Origin: Plantago ovata | Taxonomy: Eukaryota > Streptophyta > Magnoliopsida > Lamiales > Plantaginaceae | Direction of reading: 5' to 3' | Assembly: GCA_028274465.1 (NCBI GenBank) | Contig: CM051457.1 | Location: 59,567,550-59,631,549, forward strand | Length of the DNA stretch: 64,000 nucleotides | Shown: positions 10,801 through 20,353 of the stretch, piece by piece | Layout of the letters: every line of letters starts with the position of its first letter | Position numbering within the stretch: the first letter of the stretch is position 1 | Notes under the pieces: model-generated | Told to the model about the DNA's origin: nothing | What the model saw: the letters and a program-made list of their open reading frames with translations, nothing else | The model's database searches: none | Made by a program: the position numbers and the translations under genes

Positions 10801-11561
10801 TGAGAAAGAAGAAGATGAGAACATTCCTACTCATCCCAGTGATGATGAATGAAAAGATTCTAAGGACAAAAAGGACGATGATGATGACAATTAAGGTCCT
10901 AGTCCTGATGCTGGTGGACTTAAACTGACAGTTGCTGAAACTGAGAATCATGACAATCAGCAAGCTGATCGAACATCAAGTCAGCATAAAGAATCCCAAC
11001 CTGCTCCTGCTGAAACAAGTACTCAAGCACCTAGACAAGGCGCTGATACTGAAGAAGAATACGCCAGAAAGCGAGTTGCATTGAAACATGGCAAAAGCAA
11101 GCTTTCTGATGCCGAGTTATCTTTACTCGATGCCAAGGTCACTAATCCAAACCTTGATGATGAAGAAATGGATGAAGATTACCAAAGAGCACTTCAAAAC
11201 AGTCTCCAAATTCATGCAAGGCATACACAGAATCTGGATATTGCTCAATCTTCAGGAGTAAAGTCTCAGAAAGTCCCCTCCCTTCCATCTACTACTGGTG
11301 AAAACCCAGTCATTCAGTCTCAAATGTTGCCCTCGGCAAATACTCAATTAAAGCTTACTACTGGTGAAACTCCAGTCGTTGAGTCTGAAGCGTTGCCATC
11401 AGCAACCACTCAACCAGAAAGGAATGAAGCTGCAGATTTAGGAACCAAGGTTGCTGGCCTTGATGAATCTGACGATGAAGACTATCTTTCAGCAAATGAG
11501 GATGATCACTCAAAGAAAGGTGAACCCACAGTGGTCGAAATTCTTTCAACAAATGTAGGAT
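7838..11561 (+). pseudogene. A1 ORF3, long acidic env-like protein, decayed and cut off
   Basis: The third ORF of A. The N-terminal 280 residues form a conserved globular region (FYNNAEIQTL..., HSLGLVALLLIKVLDSQ...). I compare it, by eye only, with the plant-transposon-protein domain often found in Athila-type elements. The rest is low-complexity, rich in Glu, Ala, Val, Thr and Gln, with repeated VAET/AAE units. In SIRE elements an env-like ORF has this position. I see no convincing signal peptide or membrane helix here. Frameshifts near 8550, 8950-9280 and 10580, and stops including TAA at 10196 and 10858, kill it. It ends abruptly at 11561 in B LTR sequence; A2 shows some 450 codons more. 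Confidence 0.7.
9959..10345 (+). other. Three in-frame intron/exitron-like segments in A1 ORF3
   Basis: Segments 9959-10033 (75 nt), 10103-10174 (72 nt) and 10271-10345 (75 nt) each start GTAGTT or GTAAAT directly after CAGCAG. Each ends in a pyrimidine-rich tract and CTACAG or TTTCAG. All are multiples of three and free of stops, so ORF3 reads on whether or not they are removed. They are more T-rich than the CAGCAG-bounded pieces of 69 and 96 nt between them. A2 has the same three with the same lengths and ends. Confidence 0.6.
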
Positions 11562-12701
11562 GATCTCTAAGGACTATAACTAGCTTTATCTAATCTAATT
11601 TAGAATATAAAATAGCAGACGATTTAGCAAAGGTTTTTCTTAACAGATAATGGAGATTGGTGATAGTATGGTCCTTCAAAGCATAACGGGTTAATAATCA
11701 TGCATAAATTCCTCGGTTTTGCATGGAGATCTTTGATCAATGAATTGTCCAGTTGTAATTATCAAACACTACGAAGATAAAGATTTAGATAGGTCGAAGA
11801 CCAATGAATTGTCCAATTGTGTGCAATAATTAATCAACCATACGAAGATAGAGATTTAGATAGATCAAAGAAATAAAGCAATAACACGGAGTATAATGCG
11901 CGATATAGCCATTAGCATAATTACAAACCCTCCGCTAAGAATTCACATACTATCACCAACGAGAAGTTTAGCTACTCATAGTTGTCATGCAATCAACAGA
12001 AATCATAGAAGAAAACATGTTGAAAGATATATAAAAATAAGTAGAAAAACTGTAAGATACAATGTTACCGAAGGTTGTCAGTCTCCGAAGAATCGCGATC
12101 TTACAAGCTCCAAACTGCTATGAAAAAGTATCTCCTAAGCTATGAACCCCCGGAACAGGCTCTGGGAAGTTCCTACCTAAAACTACAGAGAAAGGTGAGA
12201 GAAAAGGTCTGAAAAAAAGTATGAAAATCGGAGAAAAACTGAGCAACTATATAGGCTACGAATTTGTGTGGGGCGAAGGGCCCCACACACCGGGCGACTC
12301 TCTTGGTGTGGGGCGATTCGCCCCACATCCCGGGCGATTCGCCCGGGAGTAAAACTCGGGAACTTATGCGTTTTCGACGCGTTTTTGGATTTCTTCCCCT
12401 TTTCGGACTCGGTTTCTGACTTCTAGTGGCCTTCTAACCTCCAAATTCGACTCCTAGACTTCAAATCCTATCCGGAAACCTTCAGATACTCCAATTAGGC
12501 TTCTGGAACACCAATTCCTTGTCTACTTCAATATAATTGCCCGGAAATCCTCGTTTTTCAACCAAAACCTGTAAAATAAAGACTAAAGGGAAACGTGACA
12601 CTATTCTAATAAAATGCACTAAAATATAGCTAAATTAACATAGAGGATAGCTAAAATAGGTGAAAATGACTCAAATGAAAGTGTAAAATACACATTCATC
12701 A
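11562..12701 (-). repeat. B1 3' LTR, lacking its last 120 bp
   Basis: Homologous to the 5' LTR at 28823-30059 from the word ATCTCTAAGG onward. The first 120 bp (plus-strand view) are gone and A1 ORF3 abuts instead, so no TSD can be scored. It contains the TATA box (near 12247-12255) and GC palindromes at 12270-12352, with one 21-nt module more than the 5' LTR. A 75-codon ORF across it is conserved only because LTRs are copies. Confidence 0.9.
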
Positions 12702-14246
12702 AACTCTCCAAACCGAACCTTTGCTTGTCCTCAAGCAACTAAGCTAGACTCTAATGCAAAAAACAATGCAACACATAAAATGGAGTCTCATGCCAAATAA
12801 AATGAACTAATCTACTGAATCTATCAAAAAACATATGAACAAAGACCATATGAATCAAAACATGAATATAGGTTGAAGAATGCCTCGATTGACTCATACA
12901 TATCCACATAAGCACTTATGTTAAAACGAGATAGTCTCTCGTAACATTCTCTACCTGGACCTAGTCAGTGACGACGTAATGAAACATGTTAAGATACAAA
13001 TGGTTGTCCCGTGCCTATGAAACTGAGGGCTTACTGCTGTTCACCAAGTTAAGACTTTTCCTCAAAGAGGTCGAACCAGTACTGGCTCTCATCAAACGAA
13101 GGAGGGTTCCCTATAAAAGATAACACTCCCCTATTCTACCCATCTCTTAAGCAAAGCCTTAAGCTATTCACCACTTCCTGAATTGCAGGACGAGGGTGGT
13201 CTAGAACAGATGACATTCAAAAACAAAAGATAGAAAATAGAAAATTACAACACGATTACGAACATTACAAGAATTGGAAAATGAGACATAACACTTTGCT
13301 AAACTGCTATTTGGCTTTCTTTTTTTTTTGGACCCTTCTTTGCTCTTTTGGGGTCTTTTTCTTTTTTTCTTTTTTTTTTCTCTCCAGTTTCTTTTTTTCT
13401 TTTTTTTTCTTTTTTCCTGGAATTTTTCTTTTCTTTTTTTTCGATTTTTTTTAGACAGCAGTAGCATAACGAAAAAGAAACAAAATGACTCACAAACGAC
13501 TTCCCCAAACCTATTCGAAAGAATATGTTGGAGTACAAAATTTACGAGAAAGGAAAAATAAACTCACAACAAAGAAATGAAAAACGAAAAACAAGTCTAA
13601 TGATAGCGTAACCCCCTCCCCAAACCTATTCGAAAGAATAGGTTATAAACAAAGGATCACACAACCTCACACTACCTCCTTCCTAGGCATTTAGCAATCT
13701 CAAAGCATGGTGAAGACTTGTTGCCTCTTAGGTACATAATTACTCGTGAAAACAACCATACGACCCTAACATGCATCATCCTGTTATAAAGGCCTTCGTG
13801 AACCGCAGTAGAAAAAACACCACTAAATGATATCGAGACTACCAAGCTTAACTAAGTGCAGTACATAAATGTGACAAGCCAAGCGAGAAGAACCTCAAAC
13901 AAATTCATAGAGATGAAGCATACGATTAATGGCATAGTTGGTTGATCTATCCAAAAAGTTCAAAAAATTCGGCAATAAACTCCATATAAAACATGCAAGA
14001 CTATCCTAGGATGAATGTAGTGTATGCAACCTAAAAAACTAAGAAAGCAGTAAACGTGCAAATGCAAATGCAAAACAAGATACCAATCAACACAAATCCA
14101 AACAATACTTAACATCGCGGTTCACATCCCATCCCCCTTATGATACTTAAGCTACCCCTAGCAAAAGAGAATGAGTAATAAGAAGTGATACTAGATGTTA
14201 CCGAATGGTTTGGCCTCGGTTGGCTGATAGTGGACATGTGAAAAGA
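12702..14246 (-). other. B1 3' non-coding region with PPT, purine tract and hairpin/PPT repeats
   Basis: No gene. On the minus strand the sequence TTTGGGGAGTT-like (here TTTGGAGAGTT, 12702-12712) directly precedes the LTR and is the PPT. About 130 nt at 13318-13450 are almost pure A/G on the coding strand and would read as Lys/Arg runs. At 13502-13530 and 13612-13644 a hairpin (AACCTATTC and GAATAGGTT around GAAA, the first with one mismatch) is followed on the minus strand by TTTGGGGA. The same layout recurs in B2. Confidence 0.7.
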
Positions 14247-15587
14247 CTAATCATCGGGATTGTAATCCCCATAAAAGTCCCTCCACATGTCAGATAGGAG
14301 ATCATTGGACCGCTGAAGAGCCTCATGTTGCTGCTGAATGAGTTGTTGCTGCTCCAACCTTTCTTGCCTGTCCTCTCGGCGATGCTCCTCTAATGTCTCC
14401 CAATCGCGGTTGCGCTGGGCAATGTGCCCATCGAGGTCTTGTCGCAGTCCTTGGACAGAAGTGGTCAAGGCTGCAGTACGAGCATCGGCTCTATCGAAAC
14501 GGTCGTCGAGGTAGGCACGTTATTCAGAGAAGTCAATACCTCTAGACCCATGTGGTGCTCGAGGCGGTGCATGCGGTGCTCTATGGACAAATGGAATATC
14601 CGGGATAGGGGCTTGGCCATCATCAGCCTCCATAGTATCCTCATAATCATTCTCATTATCTGAATCGCTCGGCTGGAAGGGTGCTTCCACATCAGCAGCG
14701 GCAGCCGTCGGGTTCTTCATCTTATACCTAGCAAGTTGTACATCAATAGTCGAGGGTGAAAGGGCAGCGACCTCGCAATCCCCCTCGTCAATGTACTCGA
14801 CCCCATGATATTTGCAGTAGGTAGTGATGAAGCTCGGAAAGATGAAGGTCTTCTTCTTCTTTTCCCAGTGGCGCTCATACTCTTCATACATGATGTGCCC
14901 AATGTCGATCCGATGTTTGTCTATCAAGCAGTGGAGGAGCTCGGCGTAATATGGCTGTATCCAAGTGTCATTCTTCCTAGGGATCAAGTTGAAGATGCAG
15001 AATTTCATCATCACCTTAGCCTCAATGCTAAGGTCGCTCTGACGGATCGGTGCAGGTTCTGCTCCGATTTTTGGATATCTGTACTCCCTGTTGCAGATCA
15101 TGTCCGTAATGTGTCTTCCTATCCCCCTAGAGGCCCTCGAATATTGGTAGGCATGGTTGCTCCCTGCGAACTCCCGTTGCCCAAAATGGATGAATGAAGA
15201 AATTGACTTTGGTGTCCATGGTATTATTAGGCCTTGAACTAGTACCCCATTCTTCTCCTCGAGATCAGTGAATCCAGTGTAGAAATCTTGGAGGAGGCTC
15301 TCGTCGTACCCCTTGAACCTGTTGGAACTATACCAAATCCAATTCCATTTTGATTCCAATCGGGAGAACGTCCTATACCCCGCCGTTCGAGCTACTGCCT
15401 CCAAAATATCAATCCTCCTGTCTGGTATGATCGATCTTCCCCCTTCGGCTAGCTCCGCTTCGAGCCTTTGTCGGACATCTATCGCAGCTAGAGACAACTC
15501 GTACATGTTGTGAGAAGGTTGGGAGCTTGATGCTACCCCCTTTCCCTTCTTGCTCGAGCCAGCTCTCCTTGATCCTCTTGGAGCCAT
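14247..15587 (-). pseudogene. B1 ORF2, plant-transposon-type protein, one nonsense codon
   Basis: Starts at the ATG at 15587 (MAPRGSRR...), just after a splice-acceptor-like TTTGTAG. Residues 1-35 are basic and Ser-rich. A central domain with the pattern LLQDFYTGF...GLIIPWTPKSISSF and a later MMKFCIFNLIPRKNDTW block fits the plant transposon protein family (PF20167-like, by eye), common downstream of pol in Athila-type elements. Function is unknown; sometimes called env-like. An in-frame TAA at 14520-14522 cuts it at 355 residues. The same frame continues about 90 codons as a Gln/Glu/Arg coiled coil to the true stop at 14247. Confidence 0.7.
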
Positions 15588-15592
15588 GATTC

Positions 15593-16130
15593 CTACAAAC
15601 AACAATTAGTATCTTGTATGACACGAAACAGACCTATGCATATGCAAGTGTACGAGCGAACAAACGAGCAATATCTACAACAATCCAACTCCTCAAAAAC
15701 CCAATGTCTAGTCTAGCTACTTCATCATGCAACATATCAATGTAACTACTTCAACCACATATCACATTATGCTCTTGCTAGACAACAAATGCCTTGAATC
15801 ACAAGGTTCAATTCATACCATAGTAACAAAAATCTAACAACATAAATCCTCAACTTCATCAATCATGTATTCTACCATTACATCCATCATTATCATATCA
15901 ACAAACACATGTTTAAACATGGAATGAAAGTAAAAGATACATTTCCTAACAAGATATATCATCTAATAGCAAAAATCTCAAACCAACAAACCAAGCCTAA
16001 TTGAACATGCAATTGATAGTGAATAACGTTTCTAATCGCACAAATCATCAACCCATACATCAAACAAGCTTAATTGAAGCATAGATCAAAAAACCCCAAA
16101 TTTTAAAAATTAGGGTTCATGTGAGATTAC
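15593..16130 (-). other. Probable 5'-UTR intron before B1 ORF2
   Basis: On the minus strand GAG|GTAATC at 16130 opens and TTGTTTGTAG|GA at 15593 closes a 538-nt AT-rich stretch, ending six bases before the ORF2 ATG. AT-richness, canonical borders and position fit a plant leader intron. Nothing in it codes. Confidence 0.55.
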
Positions 16131-16480
16131 CTCAAATCCGAAGATTGAATGAACTAGGAAGAGATTTGTTCGGATGAAAACAAAGAGCACGTAACGGGCT
16201 TCGATTGAAGCTAAAGAACACACAATTTGATGGAAATATGAAGAAGTTATGAAGGATTGAAGATATTTTGAAAAATGGAGGATTTTTTGGAGTTAGATGA
16301 AGAAGATGGAGAAAAATGGAAGAAATGGGGGGCAACCCCTGTTTTTTATTTTCTGCAGAGTCGCCCCACGCCTGGGGCGAGTCGCCCCGTGCGGGGCGAA
16401 TCGCCCCGCGCGTCCAGAGCGCGCGGCACGCTCTGGACTCGTGGGGCGATTCGCCCCCCACCTCCTGAGGCGGGGAGACG
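16131..16480 (-). promoter_or_regulatory. GC-palindrome block and pyrimidine-rich leader before ORF2
   Basis: 16363-16460 holds several GGGGCGANTCGCCCC palindromes, the same type of module that precedes the TATA box in B LTRs. On the minus strand it is followed by an A/T-rich AAAATAAAAAAC (16340-16352) and then by about 200 nt of C/T-rich leader running to the intron donor at 16130. The layout suggests an internal promoter for ORF2. Confidence 0.5.
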
Positions 16481-16722
16481 AACTTTTCGAAAAATGCGAT
16501 TTTTAAGTCCCCGAAAACCATTTTTATCACAAAACAGTCGAAAAATCTCACTCAAACATACATAAGCACATACGACACAGAGACGAACAAATTCACATAT
16601 GAAAAGCAAATTGTTCAAGAATGAATGCATGCAATAAAGCGGTAAAGAAAGCGATAAAAACTCCGGGTTGCCTCCCGGATAGCGCCATTGTTTAAAGTCT
16701 TTGACTCGACTCCTGTCTGCGC

Positions 16723-18286
16723 CTAGCTCTTCTTTTTGAGGGTACTAGACTTCCCCTTCATGGATCTCCTCCTCATGCCACGAACCTGTGAATAAGAATG
16801 AACATAGGCTGCAAGACCACAGTAATTAATAGTGTGAGAAGTATCAGGTGGATCAGATATGGCTCGCAGCACATGTCGCTTGCCATCCACTTCAATAGTG
16901 CAAGTCCTTCGGTAGATGTCCATCACGGAGCGTAGCTTAGTTAAGAACGTTCGCCCCAAGAGAATGACATCCCCTGTCCCAGGTGTAGACGCCGACATAA
17001 CTACAAAATTGGTGTATACAGAAGCTTCACCAATCTTGACCAATACATTCTTCACAACGCCTTCGGGTCTCACAAAGGATCCATCCGCCAGTTGCACAAT
17101 AGCCTTATGCTCAGATAGTTTTCCAAGGCTACTCTTCTCAAACACATTCAAAGGGAGCACATTAGAGTAGGATCCCGTATCTAGTGTGGCACGGACATCT
17201 TCAAGCTCACCAATCCCGACCTTAATATTGAAACTTTGAGGGAGTGGCTCGAGATCCTCTTGCTCCTCTGCACTCTCGTAAGAACCAAGGTCCTTCTCTT
17301 CTTCCTTAGCCTGTGGAGGTTCTTCCTTCTTGCAACACTCGCACTTAGCAACCTTCTTGATGGTGATTTCGACAGGCAGATCACCAGGCAAGGTAATGGA
17401 CATCGACTTCTCAGTGTTGCTAGGCAGCTTGCCTTGTTCCCTACTTGCTCCTCGGTCGATCAACTCTTGCATCTTTTGTTGGGCAAGCCTAGTTCTATCT
17501 TCCAACCTATCAAGCCTTGTCCTAGTCTTCTCAGAATCTTCTTCATAACGTTTGAGAAAACTTTGGGTGTGATCAACCATCTTTTGCAAGTTCTCCATCA
17601 GTTGAGCCGACTTCGACTTCGGTGGATCTTTCGGAGCGGGGTTTTCGCAGTGATCATTACCATAGTTAAGCCTACTACGGTCTTGGTTAGGGCCATCAGT
17701 TTGGCTAGCTGGCGCATATCCTTGATTGTTTCGGAACCCTCTTCTCCAAAATCCACCTCGAGGATTCCTACCATCTTGTTCGTAGCTAGCCTCTTGAGTA
17801 CCAAATTCCGTAGCAAAGGCATCCTCTTCGCCTCCTTGAGCCCAGTTGCCATCATCATACGCAAGCTCCGATCTACACATATGAGCTCCATGCCCATAGT
17901 TCTTGCATATTCGACAAACTTCATTCGAAACAGCTGTTCCAGTGGCGCTCTTGAGGACTTGTTTCAATTAGTTGGTAAAGCACTCGAATTGATCCCCATT
18001 CCCCCTATACATAGGGGCTTCTTGAGTCGGTGGAGCTTCAGGTCCACGTCTCCTAACCATCGCTCTTGGGTCCTTGAACTGCGAACCCTTAGCAAGCCTT
18101 TCGAAAACTGCCCAGACGGCTTCCGCGGTTTCCTCCCAAATATTGCCTCGGCATTGGAAATCCACCACTTGTTGGTTCTCGAAGGTTAGTCCATTGTAGA
18201 AGTGTTGGACTAGGTCAGAAAGCTCAAAACCATGGTGAGGGCACTTGTTCGTGAGATCTTGTAACCTCTCAAACGCGGTGTAGATG
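16723..18286 (-). pseudogene. gag: B1 Gag C-terminal half and aspartic protease
   Basis: Continues Gag from the C1 insertion (TSD complement CATCT at 18286-18282): the ERLQDLTNKCPHHGF and LSDLVQHFYNGL motifs are typical of gypsy retrotrans_gag domains. An in-frame TAA lies at 17968-17970. Then come a CCHC knuckle CRICKNYGHGAHMC, a Gly/Asn/Arg-rich linker, a coiled coil, and a retropepsin-like domain with active site LDTGSYSNVLPL and a later ILLGRTFL. The frame ends at 16723 in a basic tail. No RT follows. In Athila this protease would be the front end of a full Pol. Confidence 0.82.
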
Positions 18287-20337
18287 TGATAGTGTATATG
18301 TCCTAGAGACAGTCCTTACTAAGGGTATGGTGCCCTTATAGAGGGCATATATGTACTATTACACAGGTTAACGCAATATAATATATGTTTGTTGCATTTT
18401 ACTATTGAGTATCGTTTTCATATTTATATTACACCAGGTTGCAGCATGTCATATCTTTATTACTGTCTGTATTGATATTAAACATGTCCCCTCGGATAGA
18501 TGACCGATCACACAGTTAGTGGGAGCTATGTGAGTTATCATCTATCCCAAACTCTCCCTAGTCGTGGTTCATCTCGGATGTGGGGGTCTGAATGAACCTG
18601 ACAAGACTAGTATGCGTGGAGGTTATACTTGTTGGAGCAAGTGTGAGCCGATCCCACGACCACGGAACGGATTGTTGGACAATCAAGGAACGTTCCCATA
18701 ACTGCGCATAGTTGTTCGAAAAAGCTTTATCGAACAATGGAAGTACCCACCGGACACTCCCATCGATGTATACTCTACACCGACGTGTCTATGGGAACCG
18801 GTGAGTTGTCGAAGTGATGCCATTCGTCCTTTGTACTTACAGGACTTTATCATCACATTTGTTGCCCCATATCCTTGGTGGACCCGTCGATGTCAGCTCT
18901 GAATAAGCAGCTGACCTAAGACACGATCCAGGATTATGGCTAAATACAAATGGGGGTGATAAGTGATTCTGTGAAGGATTCATCTCTCAAGTGTAGCACA
19001 GGAGAGCACTGCTCATATTCTGCATAGTTGTGTTGGTAAAGTCACTGGCCAATGCAAATGATATATTATGATGGTCATAAGTATATCTTAACCAAGCAAC
19101 TCCCTGAGACGCCCGTGGATGCATTATTGGGATAGACACTTCATCGATCCTAGATACATTCGAGCAAGTCAGATGAAGGGACGTTACCATCGCCGCGTTG
19201 AGCGCAACAGGCTTCGCAACGAAAGGTTTAGCTTTGAGAAACCTCTCAAACGTCCTCACGTATTAATATTGCAAATTGGACCGTCTAGGAATTCCATGTT
19301 GCCTAGTCTAGGACTTGCTTAATACGGTGAGGCCCTATGGGTCACACTATGTGGTGATTCAGTCCATCAGAATATCCTTGAAGATGGAATCGCAATTAAT
19401 TTAGAATTAATTGTGATTGATGGATTATAATTAATTATAATATTTGGTGGCTCAATTAATGATTTGGAATTATTAATTGAATTGGCTAATTAATTGTATT
19501 TTATGTAAATACAATTAAAGATTATATTTTAGAAATATAATGGAGGTTTGATTAGGAAGGATATGTTAATTTAGACTTAACATATGCACTTGGGCAAAAA
19601 TCTACTTGGAGTTTGGATTGCCTTAGAAATATAAGTGGGTCCCAAAAGTGGGACCCACCTCCCGTAAGACTAGGCGCGCGCGCGCATGGCTGGGTAGGGG
19701 AAGGAGTTCGACTCCTTCCTCTATTAGAAGTCCAAGGGATAAGTTAGATTTTCCTGATTGAGTTTTAATTTGATTGGGAATGAATCTAAACTTGATATTG
19801 ATTTCCTTGTGCGATAAGAATTAGATTCTTATTATTTTACGAAGTCTAATTGCTTATGCTTTAGGCTTCTATAGACTACTATATATAGTAGACTATTAGA
19901 GAGCTTTATACACAGTTATTCTATCCAGTTTTCTTAGAGAAAATAAAAGCTCTCCCCTCCTCCTCTTAGCCTGACGCGCGCGCACCACCACCTGGAGGAA
20001 CTGCCGCCCCGTCTTCTTGGTCACATAAACAATATCCTAGCATTCTTCCGATAGGCTGTTCATCCGTGGATACCAAGGTTGAGGTTCTAGGAGCTGGAAC
20101 TAACTCTTATTGTCTTGCAGATATAAGGAGCATTGTAGATATCTTCGACTTCGACGAAGGAGAAGATACACCGGATTATTACGAAGACTTGGAAGCTGCT
20201 TTGGAAGTAAGGTTAGTCTTCTAATTGACGTGTTTATATATATACGACATATGCATAATCAATTAACCTGTATGTTAAGAAAAATTTTGAAATTCCGCTG
20301 CGTACCCTAGGGGTAACTCTGACCGTATTTTCTTACA
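18287..20337 (+). repeat. C1 5' LTR
   Basis: Begins TGATAGTGTATATGTCC, ends ACCGTATTTTCTTACA. A perfect 16-bp palindrome CTACTATATATAGTAG at 19876-19891 holds the TATA box. About 240 bp upstream a 10-bp perfect stem (GTGGGTCCCA, TGGGACCCAC; loop AAAG) is at 19635-19658, followed by a GCGCGCGC run near 19674. An Arg-rich open stretch at 20110-20310 recurs in other copies but has no ATG and is not scored as a gene. Confidence 0.93.
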
Positions 20338-20338
20338 G

Positions 20339-20353
20339 TGGTATCAGAGCCAG
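20339..20353 (+). promoter_or_regulatory. Primer-binding site, C1 (tRNA-iMet)
   Basis: TGGTATCAGAGCCAG, one base after the 5' LTR; complementary to the 3' end of initiator tRNA-Met. Confidence 0.93.

Larger units (their letters stand above)
1..11561 (+). mobile_element. A1: SIRE-like copia retrotransposon, truncated
   Basis: Sense-strand copia-order element: partial 5' LTR, initiator-Met primer-binding site, gag, protease/integrase, RT/RNase H, then a third long ORF. A long coiled-coil Gag plus a long ORF after pol is typical of the SIRE/Maximus lineage; that assignment is inferred. It is dead: nonsense and frameshift changes, two internal deletions in pol, a solo LTR in its 5' LTR, and loss of the 3' end where B-family LTR sequence begins at 11562. 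The minus-strand copy A2 (30393-64000) is the best template for judging its lesions. Confidence 0.85.

Noticed and set aside
11896-12123. 75-codon ORF in a B LTR, also at 29276-29503
   Set aside because: Same LTR position in two copies; not kept in the other B LTRs and no protein-like composition.
13201-13561. Lys/Arg- or Phe-rich ORFs over the purine tract (also 39649-40011)
   Set aside because: Low-complexity translation of a homopurine/homopyrimidine stretch.
19664-19690. Alternating CG run as a regulatory Z-DNA site
   Set aside because: Length differs between C LTRs; simple microsatellite drift is enough.
20110-20310. Arg-rich 66-codon open stretch repeated at 27860-28060 and 51094-51294
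   Set aside because: It starts at TTG, lies in C LTRs, and its conservation is explained by LTR copying.
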